From: Paraphaeosphaeria minitans
Lineage: Eukaryota; Ascomycota; Dothideomycetes; Pleosporales; Didymosphaeriaceae
Assembly: GCA_015832175.1 (NCBI GenBank)
Contig: WJXW01000003.1
Span: 1,550,001-1,614,000, forward strand
Length of the DNA stretch: 64,000 bases
Direction of reading: 5' to 3'
In this document: one piece after another, positions 44,000 through 57,646 of the stretch
Layout: each line of letters begins with the position of its first letter
How positions within the stretch are numbered: the first letter of the stretch is position 1
The notes under the pieces: model-generated
Told to the model about the DNA's origin: nothing
Databases searched by the model: none
What the model saw: only the letters and a program-made list of their open reading frames with translations
Translations under genes and position numbers: made by a program

Positions 44000-46900
44000 G
44001 TTACTAACGCATTACACTAGAATAAAGTTAGTTGTTAGATTTACCTAACTTATAATTATATAAAGATCTAGAAGACAACTCTAACGTATACTATAATATA
44101 GAAGACATAGAAAAGATACTAAGATCTCTTACTCCTTACCTATAAAGTAGGCGGGAAGAAGACAACCCTATGTCACCGAGGTATAAACTAAATATTTAGG
44201 ACTATATAGAACCCTACTAGGCACTAAAAGAGATGCGACCCTATAAAAATAAGGAATTAGACTACATACTAAAGTACTACCTAGACTACTAAAATCCTAT
44301 ATACTAATTCTATATATAGACGTATTACGAAGAACTAATATACGCATAATATAAGGTAGAAAAAGAGGAAAATAAAAAATAACCTAGAAGGAAACTGCGC
44401 TATAGATAAATATAGATAGACTACCCTATTACAGCTTATAATAAACACTTCTAGAATAAATAATAAGTAAAATACTTTCCTTACCTCACACTAAAGGGTA
44501 ACAAATGCTATAATATACTTATTAATAAAGACTATATATAACTATACTAGTACATATGTCTAAACTAAGACTATAAATACTACTATATAGCTAAACATTT
44601 AGACAGCTTTGTAAACTGCCCTATATAAGAAGTAACAACAGAACTACTAATTTAACTAGTATATAGGAATAGTAAAGACTATAAGAGGAAAAACAGTAGA
44701 ACATTCTTACAGAAAGAAAAAGACAATCTACACAAACTACGTACTTAAGAATAATAATAGAAGTAGATACTTAGAAACATATACTAGGCACTAGAACTTA
44801 ACTATAACCTATATAAATAGATGTCTTTTTTAGGCCTAAACCTAGATAAGAAAACGCCTTTATTAAATTAAATGCTATAGTAAGCACAGTATTAGTTAAA
44901 CTACTAGTATAGCTTAAAGGAATATAGGCTTAAGCTCTTATAGACTTAGAAGTAGAAAAGAACTTTATATCTTATTAGACAGCAAGATAAGTAGGACTTA
45001 TAATAAAAAAAAAAAAAGTACCCTATATTATCTATATTATAAATAGATCCCTAATGCCTAAGATACCTTAGATATACTAGGAGGTTACTACCATAATAAT
45101 AGTCTAAGGATATAGAAAGGAACTTACCTTAGATATCTTACTAGGATCTAAGCATAAGTTAGTCTTAGGATTACCTTAGTTAATAATACATAACCCGCAG
45201 ATTAACTAGGGTATAAAGAAAATATTATTTAAACGCTATAATTATGTATTATAAGCAAAGCCTATATATTAACTAAAAATAATAGTAGATAAGGGAGTTA
45301 TTAACAACATAATACTATAATAGATAGTTAAAAATCAGAAGCACACCTTAGTAGACGCTAGTAGGAACTACTAGGTTAAAAAGCGTAAGAAAGAGGATAA
45401 TAGCACATTCCTTACCTTACTAAGAGAGTATAAGAAATAGATACACATATTTACAGAGAAGGAAAGAAAAGTAAACTTACTAGAATATTAACCCTAGGAT
45501 CTTATAATAGACCTAGAAGAAGGGAAAACGCCACCCTTTAGACTACTATATAGTAAGACAGGAAAAGAACTCCTTAAAAAACGTAATTTTATTAAGATAA
45601 ACTTAAAGAAAAGATATATATAACTATTAAAGTTACTAGCAGTAAGCCCTTTTATATTTATTAAGAAAAAGGATAGTTTAGACAGACTATACGTTAACTA
45701 CTAACGACTTAATAATATAATAATAAAGAACTAATATCTACTACTAAATATTATAGAGTTACGAGATTAACTATCTTAAGCTAGGATATTTATAATAATA
45801 GATCTAAGAGACGGTTACCACCTTATACAAATTAAGAAAGGTAAAGAATAGAAAATAGTATTTTAATTACGCTATAGACTATTTAAATATAAGGTTATAC
45901 CTTTTAGACTTATAAAGGCACTAGCAGCTTTTATAGCACTTATTAATAATATACTCTATAAACATCTAGACATATTTATTATCGCGTATATAGACAATAT
46001 CCTTGTCTTTTCTAAAAACAAATTAGACTACACTAAGCATGTACAGATAGTACTAGAAGTACTAAATAAAGCATGCCTTTATATTAAACTTAAGAAATGT
46101 AAGTTTAACGTTAAATAACTTAAATTCCTAGGACATATTATTACTATAGAAGGAATTAAGATAGCACTAAGTAAAGTTAAATACATTAAGAACTAGCGAA
46201 TACTAAAGATAGCTAAGAACATCTAAGAATTCTTAGGATTCTATAGATTTAACTAATAATTTATCTAAGATTACGCAAAGGTTATAATACCCTTAAAAAA
46301 TCTTATAAAGAAGGACGTACCCTTTAAATAGACAAATAAGTGCAGAATATTATTCTAACTCCTTAAGACAGTATGTATTATAGAACCTATCTTTATTTAT
46401 TTTAAAAGTGATAAACTACTACGCTTTAAAATAGACGCTAGTAATCTTACGCTAGGCGCCTACGCTGAATAAGAATGTAATAGTAAATAGCACCTAATTA
46501 CCTATTACTTATACAAATTTAATAACGCTAAAACATAATATAATATATATAATAAAGAACTCTACGCTATTATTAAAGCCTTAAAGCACTAGAGAATTTA
46601 CCCGCTTAGTTACTTAACGCTAGAAATCTACATAGATTATAAGAACCTTCTAAGGTTCACAATAATAAAAGAACTTACGCCATAATAATAAAAATAGTTA
46701 TAAACTATAGGATAGTATAAGTTTAAAATTATCTATATAGCTAGAAAAGAAAATGGCAGAGTAGACGCTCTTAGCTAATAAAGTAATTTAGTAGGAGAAA
46801 AAGTAAAAACCTTCTTTATAATCCTTTAGAAAGCTAAAGATAGATCTCTAGAACTAATAGTAGAACTAAATTAACTTTTAGTAATTAACTAAAGAGTTCT

Positions 46901-48160
46901 AGAATATTTATAGACTAAGATTATCTAATTATACTATAATAACCCTATATACAGACACCTAGGCATTATAAAAATAATAGAACTTATCTAAAGGAATTAC
47001 ACCTTTAAAGAAATTAAAGAAGCTGTAATAATTTATATCTATGAATGTACAGAATACTAGAGAAATAAACATAGTATATATTTTAAATATAGAGAGATGT
47101 AAGTAATTAGAATACTAATAGCACTATAGGAAGATATTACTATAGATTTTATTATAGGAATTCTAAACTCTAAGGATCTAACAATAGGAATTAAATACAA
47201 TAGTATACTAGTAATAGTCTATTAACTAACTAAGTATATTAAGCTCATTCTATGTCTTAAAAGAATAATAGCAAAGGAACTCGCTTTTTTTATCCTAAAC
47301 TAACTAATTAGACACCACAAAATCCTAAAAATAATTATTAGCGATAGAGACAAGCTCTTCACGTTAAATTATTAGACAACACTTATAGCCCTACTTAGAA
47401 CAAAATAAAAGCTATTAACAGCTTACTATCTATAAATAGACAGACAGATAGAACGTATAAACTAAACTATAGAAACGTACCTACGCATCTACTGCAATAG
47501 TTAAAAGAATAACTAGGTTTTATTACTACCTATAGCATAGGTAGCCTATAATAACAAAGTATTAGCAGTATTAGGATATACACTATTCTATGCAAACTAT
47601 AGAAGATACCTACATCTTTTTAATTAATAATTTCCTACAATAATTAAAGCAGAAGAAGCTATAAATATAGTAGAAAATATAAAGAAAATACACTAATAAC
47701 TCTAAGAGAATCTTAAGAAAGCTTAGTAGTAATTAATTTCTTACTAAAATTAAAAATAAAAAATAGCACCTTAGCTAAAGAAGGGGGATAAAGCATATCT
47801 ACTTACAAAGAACTTTTAAACCTAGAAGAAGAAACACAAGAAACTAAATTCTATTAAGGTTAGACTATTTTATATTTCTTAGCAAATATTACTAGTAAAC
47901 TATAAGTTAGAACTACCGCTAGATGCAAAGATACACCTAGTATTTTACATATTACTACTAGAACTAGTAGACCCTAATACACTAGTTAGAACCGCCTTCT
48001 ACCACAGAACTAAGGAAGAAAATAAATTTAAGGTTAAAAGAATTCTAGAATATAATTAGTATAGTAACACGTACCTAGTTAAGTAGAAAGGTTACCCACA
48101 CAGTAAAAACACTTAGGAACTAGAGAACTACCTAGGAAACTGTTAATAAAAGATTAAAAA
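44000..48160 (+). pseudogene. pol remnant of element A (protease, RT, RNase H, integrase, chromodomain)
   Basis: Reading through RIP stops, an RT start is visible near 45661-45750 (RLYVNY, RLNNI). The catalytic box is YIDN at 45987-45998, where the invariant second Asp of YIDD is lost. RNase H follows near 46430-46650 and a zinc-binding integrase N-terminus near 46950-47070. The final domain reads YLVK-stop-KGYPHS near 48072-48105, a chromodomain whose Trp codon TGG became TAG. The domain order RT-RNaseH-IN-chromodomain identifies a chromovirus (Ty3/gypsy). Confidence 0.85.
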
Positions 48161-48259
48161 ATTCTACTAACAATTTACATAGTATAATAATATTTATACC
48201 TAAGATAGTAAAGGCACTAGATTATTTTAGAATTCTAATAAAAAATCCTTAAAAGCGCT

Positions 48260-48820
48260 CTATGTTATAGGGGATAAGAAGGGACCTAAAGGAGTCTTAT
48301 TAACTACTAAATTAATAGCCTTATAAAATTTAGCCTCCTTAATATTCTTCTCTTGAACTACTATTACATCCTTAGTACACTTATCTAGTAAGTCTATTTA
48401 CTAACGTAACTAATCTTTATATATACATGCAACCTATAATTTCTCTAACACTTCTTTATAGGCCTTAAACGTAGCCTCCTACGTTTCTCTTAACTCTTTT
48501 ATCTATACACGTAATTTCTCTTTCTCCGCTAATAAATACTTAAACTTAGACTCTAAAACGCGTATATTATAACATTAACCTTAATAAACATATTTTTTAT
48601 ATTTTCTAGACTAAACATGAACCTTATAATCATAGTTATATTTTATATACGTTAAGTATTTCTTAACTATAACTTCGCTAAAGGAATTAATAAAATTAGT
48701 TAAGTAATAGTAATAGGTAGTGCTAGACTTAGAAGGTTATTAGGGTATAATATAAGTAAGCTAACGCTACTTATAACGTAAGGCGAGCTCTAATTATAAC
48801 TAGATATAAAATATAGTTAT
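48260..48820 (-). pseudogene. Decayed antisense ORF in element A: Cys-motif plus coiled-coil protein
   Basis: On the minus strand, between the chromodomain and the 3' LTR, a frame of about 187 codons (48820 down to the stop at 48262-48260) is broken only by TAG/TAA codons of the kind expected from CAG, CAA or TGG. Its probable start is ATA (from ATG). Around 48606-48570 it reads KYKKYVY-stop-G-stop-CYN, the RIP form of a CxxCVYxG motif. Then comes a charged helix (LESKFKYLLAEKEKLR, EATFKAYKEVLEKL) and an end TPLGPFLSPIT. Codon structure survives far better in this frame than in the others, which argues it was a real gene. Its family is not known to me. Confidence 0.65.
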
Positions 48821-48857
48821 ATAATTTAAGGACAAATCCTAGCAAGGAGGGAGATAA

Positions 48858-49269
48858 TATTAAAATCTAAAGGCTAGGCCTCCTAGAATCTTTATATGTA
48901 TCTATATTTATTGTTTAAGTGGCACAGCATAAAAGATTACGTAACCTAATTAGTGTGATTAGAGCGCTAAGATAACTAATTAGACTAAGCACTTAATATA
49001 CTAAGTAACTAATTAGTACTTAATTAGTTTAGTTAGAGTGATTAGTCTACTAATCGCTTAAAGTATATAGGAACGCAAGGATAAGCTCTTTATACTTATG
49101 TTTAATCTATTTATTAATCTATTATTTAGGTTCTAGTAGACTAAATTATTAACTTATTACACTTTGTTAAGATACTAACATATTAATAAGACCTTCCACC
49201 TTCCGTAAGTACTCCTGCCCAAGAACTAACCTTAACCCTTTAGGACTAGCTACCCTCTTGGATTTAACA
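48858..49269 (+). repeat. 3' LTR of element A
   Basis: 412 bp, homologous to 42565-42976 with transitions; preceded by a purine tract and followed by the target duplication CCACT. Confidence 0.92.
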
Positions 49270-51104
49270 CCACTCTAAGAGATTATAAAGTAGTCTATAA
49301 AGAGGTTCCTTTCCCTCTATAATAGGGATAGCATAATTAGATTCTTTAAAATTTAGTAGGGTAGACGCTACTTTTTTATTAAATATATTATTATATTTAC
49401 ATAATAGGTTAGGAATACATAGTACTTACACTATATACACTTTATTAATACGCTCTAAGTGCTCTAAGCTTATACTAGTTATTTATAAAATCCTTAGAAA
49501 AATTAAAACTAAGCTAGTATACTCTATATTAGCTTTAAAGTCCTTTATAGTGACAAGCTATATTAAAGCTATAGTATAGCCTTAGCGCTATATTTGTAAG
49601 CTGTAATTAAGATAAATATTACCTTTTTATAAGAAAAGGTTACTAAGTAGGAGGGGGATCCCTTTCTTATTAACGCTATAGATAGTAGTCTTTATCCTAC
49701 GCTCTACCCCTATATTATCTATAATACACACCTAGAGCGTATAGGTAGTATAGGTGCTTTGTCTTTAGGCTCTAATCTATGTTAATTTAGGGAGCTTAGC
49801 CCCTTTAATAGGCTTTAGGTTTATTTTTACAGTAACAATCTAGCTAATTAAGCTAATATTAGCTTATAAGTTAAAAATTATTTAGAGTTCTTTTTTTAAG
49901 CCTATATTTATAGCTGCGCTACACGTGCGCTTTATGCCTAGTAAGATATAAATTAGTAGGCGCCTTACTATATCTAAGTTATAGGTAAGGCTTAGCCTTT
50001 TCCTGTATAATTTATTTATATAGGAATCTAGTTAGGATTACCACCTCTATATTTATTAGTATAGTGGCTAGTTTTATAATACTTATAGTAAGTAACACTT
50101 TTGTTATCCTAGGTCTTACTATTGCCTTTAGATATTTAGCAGTTTAGCGTAGTATCCTTAGATTTCTTTAATATATAATATAGGCTTAACTCCTATATTA
50201 TAGGTGCGTAGCGTAGGTTTCGCTTAAGCGTAGAGCCTAAAGCGATAAGGTCTTTCCTAGTTATAGACACCTAATAGTAGTTAGTAATAGCCCTCTATAG
50301 CTTAGGTTTAGGCTTAGAGAAGAGGTGCTGTATTCTTTACTTCTTAGTGTAAGGTATAAGTTAATCTTTAAAGATATTAAGGTAGGTTATAAAAGAGTAA
50401 ATAGTTTAGTCTTTTTACTATATTACCTAAGCATACGCTATAGCTACTTCTAGACTATAATTTACTAGGTCTAAAAGTAAGTTAAGTATATACTACTTAA
50501 AGTACTTCTAGATAGGTATTTCTTTCTTAGCTTTAAAGGTGCGCTTATAGTGTATATACTATAGTTCTTTTAGGACGCCTATAAAGTACTATATTACCTA
50601 GATAACCTTATCTCTATTCTATACAAATTCTTATAGTAAGAGGCGAAAAGCTACTTTATAGAAAAAAAAGAATTTATACTATTCTTTAAAGTTCTTACCT
50701 CTATATTTAATAGGGTCTTTAGGTTAAAGTATACACTTAATATATATTACTATATATATTATAAGCGCGTCCTGTTTATACATATTAGTAGGTAGGATTT
50801 TAATATCTTTAGTAGTAGCTACTACGCTAGGGGTTTAGCTTATACTTTTAAATTAGGTAATTTTATTTTTTAAGGTATATAATTAATATATAGCGTAAAA
50901 CTTATTGCGCTTCTTTTTAGTAACTAGAATACGCTATTTAAGTGTTAAAAGTAGGCTTAAGTTACGTGTTACTAGCTCTCCTCCTATATACTAGGTAAGA
51001 GGGTCTTTGCTGCCTTTAGGGGCTTTAGGTAAAATCTACCCCCTACTAGTAGCTTATGTAACTCTAGGAGCTATTCTTAAACTGTTGTAGATAAAGTATT
51101 ATTA

Positions 51105-51319
51105 TATAAGGTCTAGTTATAGGTAATAGTACTTACTTTACACTAAGAAGGATAGTAAAAGGATAACTTAGTAATATTAATAGAATAATACTTATTTTAT
51201 ATAGAGTTAACATGCGGCGTAGGTTTTGTGCAGCTAGCTCGCTTAGCGCACAGGCCCTCTATAAGGCCTTGGCGCTAGATACCACAACACTACAATAATA
51301 TTGTAATCTACCTATTACA
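51105..51319 (-). repeat. LTR of element B (5' LTR, right copy)
   Basis: 215 bp, begins TATAAGGTCTAG and ends ACCTATTACA on the plus strand; direct repeat of the copy at 38096. Confidence 0.85.
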
Positions 51320-54094
51320 CTTCCCTAGCTAGTCTAAGCCTCTATCTATAATTAGTAAGGTAGGGAAGCTATAGAACTACTACTATATATTATAGAAGTA
51401 GGCTACACAGTACTCTACTATTATAAAAGTTATAGCTTCTAGTTATATATACTTTAATAGCCTATTAGTAATTATAAGCAGGTATTATGGTGCTGCTGTA
51501 GAGGTCTAGAAGAGGTCTATTATAAAATCTATTAAAAGTTACGTCTAGTACTAGTCTATAATTAAAAGTACCTATAGAAGATCTTACTACTTCTACTAGT
51601 CTATATACACTCCTACGTAGTAGTAATTACGTATAAATTAGGCAACATCTTTAGATATATTATTCTAGTAGTAGTCCTAGTAAATAATTTTAAACGTAGA
51701 GTTCTTTTTAAAGTAGCCTATAACTAGAGACTTATATACGCGCTGTATAATAGTAGTAGTAAAAGTTTCTAAGCTAGAACCTAAAGGACTCCTTACTATA
51801 GAATGGACCTATATATACTAATTATATAGTCTCTAATTTATTATAAGATAGTAGCTACTATAAGAAATATATAGTTACTATAGTGCACCGCCTTAAGCCT
51901 AATATACTAGAAAGGAAACTCTACTATAATTATATTCTAGAGTGCCTATAAAGGCGTGTTAGTAAAAATCTAGACCCCTACTAGCGCTGTTAAGAATCGC
52001 GTCTACACTAGAGTAGTCTAGATAGTTCTAGGCACTATTAGTAGAGTGTTTATTCTTATTTACTAGGCTATATCCTACTTACGCTAGCTTAGTGTGTCTA
52101 GTCTAGCTATTTAGGATCTAGGCTAGTAGTAAAGGTAGAAGCAAAAAGTAGAAAGTAACTCTAACTATTAGTGCTAGCACTTACTTAATTTTTAAAGCTT
52201 TATAAAGTATTTAAAGTTCTTATAGTCTATTAGAATTTTAAAAGAGTGCACTACTTCTATTAGTTCTAGTCTCTATACCTATGAAGCCTATATAATTATA
52301 AGTAGCTCTTTATTTTAAATAGTATAGTTCTACTAGGCTAGTGTTAGGGCCGCAGAGTAGTAAGCTATAAGGTACTAGATTCCCTTAATATATTAAGAGA
52401 GGTAGGCCCTAGTAGCGCTACTTAAGCATTTTACCTCTACTAGCGTGTTGCGCTCTAGGTCCTAAAGCGCTAGGATAGGGCCCTATATAAATATATCTTT
52501 TAGGGCCTAAAAGGCCTCTTATTCTCTAGGGCCTTATTAAAATAGAACCCCTTTCTTAGTAAGGATATATAGGGGTACAGCCTACTTAAAGAATTAGAAA
52601 AAAAAGTTATAATAGAAGTTAGTAAAGCTAATAAAGTAGTAGACTATATATACTATAGAAAGGCTATCCTATTAATTAATTACTTATATTTTTACTAGAT
52701 TAGGGCAAATAGCCTTGCCTACTATAATAAAATACTCTAGATACTAGACCTCTATTATCGCGAATTTATATTTCTTTAGGTCCACATATAGTCTAGTTTT
52801 TTATAGGAGTCCTAGCACTTATTATATATAGTCCTAGTGTTAGCGTAGGGGCCCTATAATATAGATAGGGATATTATCTAGGTAAGCTATATATATATCG
52901 CCTAAGGTATCCTTTAGAGCGCTATTAATATAGCGCTAGAATATAGTAGGTGCCCTAGTAAGTCTAAATAGGACTACTAACTACTTAAAGAAACTAAACT
53001 AGGTATAGAATATAGTATAGTATTCTTCCCCCTCTATAACTTATAGCTTATAAAAAGTAGCGTAGATATCTACTTTTATAAACTAAGTAGCCTAGGAGAG
53101 GGTACGTAGTGTCTCCTTAATAAGTAGGAGGAAATACTAATCTAGCTTAGAGATTATATTAATCTCTTAATAATTAATATAAAGGCGCTATTTCCCTTTA
53201 GGCTTTAGGGCTAGAAGGACTAAAATACCTACTAAAGAAAAGCTAGCTTATATCTAGTTTTTATTTATAAGTTCTATAAGTTAGCGCTAGAGTTCTACTA
53301 GCTAATCTCTAGATATACTATATAGTAGGCCTTAGAGTAGTCTTAGAAAGGACCTACTTAGGGTCTACTTTAAGCAGATATAGTAGTCTAACGTACTCTA
53401 GTATAGTAAGAGGCTAGACGCCTTAGTTTTATTAAAGATAGTAGTGTACTCTACTAGTTCTAAAGGAAGAGTCCTACTATCTTTAGTAAGGCCTAGCCCT
53501 ACTACGTTGTAGAGGGGTAGGGATTATACTATATAAAGAAGTGTTATTATAAGTATTTAAGTAATATTCTAAAGTAAAGTTAAGAATACCTTATTCTAGT
53601 TTTTATCTCGAGTATTAAAGGGCGTTACGTTATCCTCTTTATTAATAAGTATGATAAGGAGGCCCTACCTCTCTACTACCTAGGTATTAAAGGTAATAAG
53701 ACCCCTAGCCACCCTAATTATAATTTTACTACTATAAATATCTACTACTACTCTAGACTTAGCTAGCTAGGGGGCCCCTAGGATTATATTCTAGTAGAGG
53801 TTAGGGATTATATAAGCGTAAAGGGTCTATTACTATTTAACTATATTATAAGGCACTACTACTATCTTTATAATAAAGGTCTATAGTAATAACCTAGTAG
53901 TCTATTCTAGCTCTTAGGCTAAAATTGTAATATGCTATAATAAGAGTAAATCTACTAGCCTAAGGCTAATTACTATAAAGCATTTACACCCTATATTAAT
54001 TAGGGCCTCTATATACTATATACTGTTAAAGAATACGTAGAGGGTAAAAGTAGGCCTATTTATATCTACTTTAGCCCTAGCCACTCTAACTATC
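51320..54094 (-). mobile_element. Element C1: Ty3/gypsy pol remnant
   Basis: Minus-strand pol running from a protease-like INIGC box (about 53980-54007; retroviral-type D-S/T-G with the Asp codon mutated to Asn) through RT with YLDN at 52873-52884 and into integrase at the left end. It is truncated at the element B LTR. The stretch 51340-52835 is repeated at 59782-61249. Gag is absent between the protease and the following repeat. Confidence 0.75.
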
Positions 54095-54234
54095 TATTAT
54101 GGGCTAGCCTTAGAGAGTAAATAGAACTGTAAGTGCCAAATGTAAAGGATAAATTCTAGATATTAAGTTTCTATAGGGGGTGTCCTACTTATAAGAAGAG
54201 TTTTCTTTAGTAGGTCCACTTTTTAGGATAGTTC

Positions 54235-54690
54235 TGTTAGGATCCGACCACGCGCGAGCAGTAGGGCGCGAGCTTATTAGACTACTAGTCCGCTGGAGTT
54301 AGCTGACTAAGCAGTTAGATAACAAGTCACGGGTCCTAAGGGTCCTAAGGACCGCACGGGCCTTGCCTATACAGGAACTCTAGGATGCGTAGGACTCGCC
54401 CGCACAGGACTCTGGGACATATAGGACTCTGGGACGTATAGGACTCTAGGACATATAGGATTCTAGGAAGTGTGGGACTACTTAGTATATAGGAACGCAA
54501 GAATAAGCTTCTTATACTTGTATTTAATCTATTTATTAATCTATTGTTTAGATTCTAGTAGACTAAATTGTTAACTCGTTACACTTTGTAAGATACTATT
54601 ATATTAACAAGACCTTCTACCTTCCGTAAGTACTCCTGCCCAAGAACCAACCTTAACCCTTTAGGACTAGCTACCCTCTTAGATTTAATA
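54235..54690 (+). mobile_element. Solo LTR of an element A relative, with target duplication AGTTC
   Basis: 456-bp LTR starting TGTTAGGATCC and ending AGATTTAATA, flanked by AGTTC on both sides (54230-54234 and 54691-54695). The duplicated host segment at 58407-58411 has a single AGTTC without the LTR, which proves the insertion. Its right ~205 bp match the element A LTR. Its left half is unrelated, GC-richer, and includes four 17-bp repeats (GGACTCTGGGACATATA type) at about 54407-54475. Confidence 0.93.
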
Positions 54691-54752
54691 AGTTCCTTTC
54701 CTTAAAATCCTTCTAAAGGCTAGGGCATAGCCCTAGCCTATTATATACTCTA

Positions 54753-54990
54753 TATAGGTTTGGCTCAATCTGCAATTAAGCATTTAAGGGTTAATAGTAT
54801 ACTATTATACAAAGGGTAAGAAGTAGGTTTAATTAATTACGTTTTATCTATTGTATAAAGGGGCACTAAGGGCTTTATAAAGTCTCTGCCTCTTAGCGCT
54901 AACCTAAGTAGTGGGTCCTTGTGCGGGTCCCCATAGGTAGGTAGGCCCCTATTTTACTTAGTGCTATTTGTATAATAAACTATATAGACA
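54753..54990. repeat. Left LTR of element E
   Basis: 238 bp, direct repeat of 57409-57646; RIP-type differences such as TATAGGTTTGG against TGTAGGTTTAG. Confidence 0.9.
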
Positions 54991-57408
54991 CTAGCAACTT
55001 TTTTTTTATACAATAGCTTATATCTATTATACGCTTCCCTTTCCTGTTCTTTTTTATCTGTACAGTTAGCCTTCCCCTATTAGAATAGGTTATAAGGTAG
55101 GTGCAGTGTTACTATATAGTAGAGGTCCTATTTACACCTACTCTTATGCAAATAGGTAGTAATAGCTAACCTACTTAGTTCTTACCCTACCCCTTTACAT
55201 AGTAGTAGAGTTATATTATATAATAAGGCTCTTTCTAGGTATATATCCTATACGTAAATAAAAGGTAGGGTGTTAAGTAATATAATACTTAGCGCTAGGT
55301 TTTAGTAAGTAGGTATAAAAGGATGTCTCTTAGTTATATAATAAAGGTATGTAGTAGAAGTAAGGTATAAGATAGCCTTCTATACTTCTTCTTTATTACT
55401 CTATTAGTCTTATTTATCTTCCTCCTCTTTTATGTAATAGTCTTTATCCTCTAGCTCTCTTTTAAAGTTAAGAATGTATGCTTATATATCTATAGTAGAG
55501 GGTTTATGTTTGTAGAAGTTAGTGTACAATAATATATATTGCCTTCTAGCTTACTAGGTATCCCTTAGTAGATAGTTAGTAGACTAGCATCCTTTTTTTA
55601 TAGTATATAAAGTATTTCTACTTTGTGTAAGAGCTTAAACTTCTAAAATTACCTCTTCTTTTTAGTCTAAAGGTTAATCTGCCTCTAGAGGGGCTAGATC
55701 CTTTTATGCGATTTAGATTATTATATTATTAATTAGTGTAGTACACCTTTTTACTATCTTAGAGAAACTATAACTTCTTCCTATCTTTAGTAACTTAGAG
55801 TAACACACGAAGGTCGCTAAGTAAGCCTTTTACTATATTTTTAGGGTTAAATATAACTTATTTAAGGTTAGGATAGCTGCAGTATACTTATATAATAGTA
55901 GTGTATAGTTATAGTTTACTACTAAAGCCTTGTCTAAAAGCCTTTTAGGCTAAGGTAAGCTTATTAATTATTACTTCTAAGGCTTTATATAATGTAGTAG
56001 CTAGATTATCCCTTTTATAGCGTTTAAAGGTAAAAGTAGTTTAGTCTATCTAGTACTAATTATAATTAACACTAGTGTTAAAGTGTCTATTTAGTCTATT
56101 GTATAATTTATACTATAGAAGTCCTAGTCTAATATTATGTAGGTAGTAGGTACTCGCACGATTAGAAAAGATTCCTAAAAAGATGTTTATATACTAGTCT
56201 TATAGTATACCTAGCCTGTAGCATAGTTCTCTAAAGACTTTTGTCTTATCTGCTAAGATGTTATATAGCCTACTAGTGTAGTTATTCTCTTTACTCTAAG
56301 CCTTCTAAAAGAGAATAATCTTGTCTAGCTAGATATAAGCATAATCTCCTAGTTGTTAAAGAGACTAGAAGTGTCTAGCCTCTTTGTACAATATAGTTTA
56401 TTAGGCAAAAGTAGTTTAGGTTTTAGGCTGCTGCCACTAGTATAGCTCTATATATAGTGTCTCTGTCCTTACACGTATAGAGATAGGCCCTAGCTGTGCT
56501 CTATATATATATGTATTGCCTATAGATAGTATAGGTTATATTATTAAGATCATGTAAAGCAGTTTAGGTTATAGTTATAGTATTACTATGCGAAGGGTCT
56601 ATAGCTTATAGTTAAGCTATAATAGTCTAAAGAGTTTCTTTACATAAGTATCCTTTATTATAATATTAGTAGCGACTAAGCCTTCCTTTATAAGAAAAGC
56701 AATAAGCTCTCTTTTTACTACATAACTAATTTTATTAAAAGTTCTCTCCTTCTAGTTATTAAAATCTTTAGTAAAAAAAAAATTACCTCTTTACTTTTAA
56801 GGCTACTTACGTGATATTACGCAATTATGTACACTATATAAGTATTTAGCCATTTTAGAGAAGGGGGTAGGTGGCTATGTAGATCTACTCTATCTACCTA
56901 GTACTTTTGTGCGATCTCTCCTCTTAAGGTAATAGCCTTAATATTTATTACTTCCTCTACTTGTTAAAGCTATATTGCTTTGTCTTCTTACTAAGGAGGC
57001 AGTATTAATTCTTACGCAACGTCCTTAGGTTATAGTTTCTCTAGAAAGTCTCCTAGTCTTAAGGCTATATTATTGTTATTATCTTTCTTAGTCGTGCAAC
57101 GTGTCTGTATTTAGTTGTTGCTAGTTTAATCGTACAACTTGTTTATGTTTAGTTATTACTAGTTTAATTGTGTAACGTGTTTTTTAGGGTTGTAAGGGGG
57201 TTTACTATCTCCTTTTTTTTCTATAGAATAGCTTAGACTAGATTATACGACTCTTTATAGATATGTGCGCTTTATTTCTACTTATTATATAATCTAAAAT
57301 TTAATCTTTAGTAGAAGTAATAATATAAAGCCTACGCATCTAGCTTATAGGGCGCTTTGTCTTTAGACCTTGCTAGTTTACAGTTAATTAGAATTAACCA
57401 CTAATTAG

Positions 57409-57646
57409 TGTAGGTTTAGCTTAATCTGTAATTAAGTATTTAAGGGTTAATAGTATACTATCGTGCAAAGGGTAAGTAGTAGGTTTAATTAATTACGTCT
57501 TGTCTATCGTATAAAGGGGCACTAAGGGCTTTATAAAGTCTCTGCCTCTTAGCGCTGACCTAAGTAGTGGGTCCTTATGCGGGTCCCCACAGGTAGGTAG
57601 GCCCCTATTTCACTTAGTGCTGTTTGTACGATAAACTATATAGACA
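57409..57646. repeat. Right LTR of element E
   Basis: 238 bp, starts TGTAGGTTTAGC and ends TAGACA, followed by the target duplication CTCTA. Confidence 0.9.

Larger units (their letters stand above)
42565..49269 (+). mobile_element. Element A: complete but inactivated chromodomain Ty3/gypsy retrotransposon
   Basis: A 6,705-bp element with 412-bp LTRs at both ends and a perfect 5-bp target duplication CCACT (42560-42564 and 49270-49274). It sits inside element B. LTR ends are TGTTAAGATCC...GGATTTAACA. Gag, protease/RT, RNase H, integrase and chromodomain remnants follow in order on the plus strand, then an antisense ORF, a purine tract (AAGGAGGGAGATAA) and the 3' LTR. The two LTRs differ almost only by transitions (for example TGTTAAGATCC against TATTAAAATCT), so the divergence reflects RIP rather than age alone. 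Confidence 0.92.
38096..51319 (-). mobile_element. Element B: Ty3/gypsy-like LTR retrotransposon, interrupted by element A
   Basis: LTRs of 216 bp (38096-38311) and 215 bp (51105-51319) bound about 6.5 kb of element sequence once the 6.7-kb element A is removed. Minus orientation is shown by LTR ends TG(TAATAGG)...(CCT)CACA read on the minus strand, a purine tract (AGAAAAGGAGGTTC on the minus strand) next to the left LTR, and reverse-transcriptase YLDN at 42128-42139 on the minus strand (YLDD with the second Asp changed by G to A). No matching target duplication is seen at the two ends (GAAAC and CTTCC), so it has been rearranged or one end is secondary. All reading frames are broken. Confidence 0.75.
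54753..57646 (-). mobile_element. Element E: small LTR element (2.9 kb), coding capacity unidentified
   Basis: Two 238-bp direct repeats (54753-54990 and 57409-57646), beginning TGTAGGTTTAGC and ending ATATAGACA, flank 2,418 bp. A 5-bp target duplication CTCTA lies outside them (54748-54752 and 57647-57651). The related host copy at 58464-58468 has the empty site CTTTA. LTR ends TG...CA fit an LTR element. No RT, integrase or gag was recognised. Minus-strand frames around 56150-56900 look coding-like despite RIP stops (for example LFRLL, LADKTKVFRELCYRLGI), hence the tentative minus orientation. It could be a non-autonomous or unusual LTR element. Confidence 0.8.

Noticed and set aside
38096..51319. 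Target-site duplication for element B
   Set aside because: Flanks GAAAC and CTTCC do not match even allowing RIP transitions, so no duplication is claimed.
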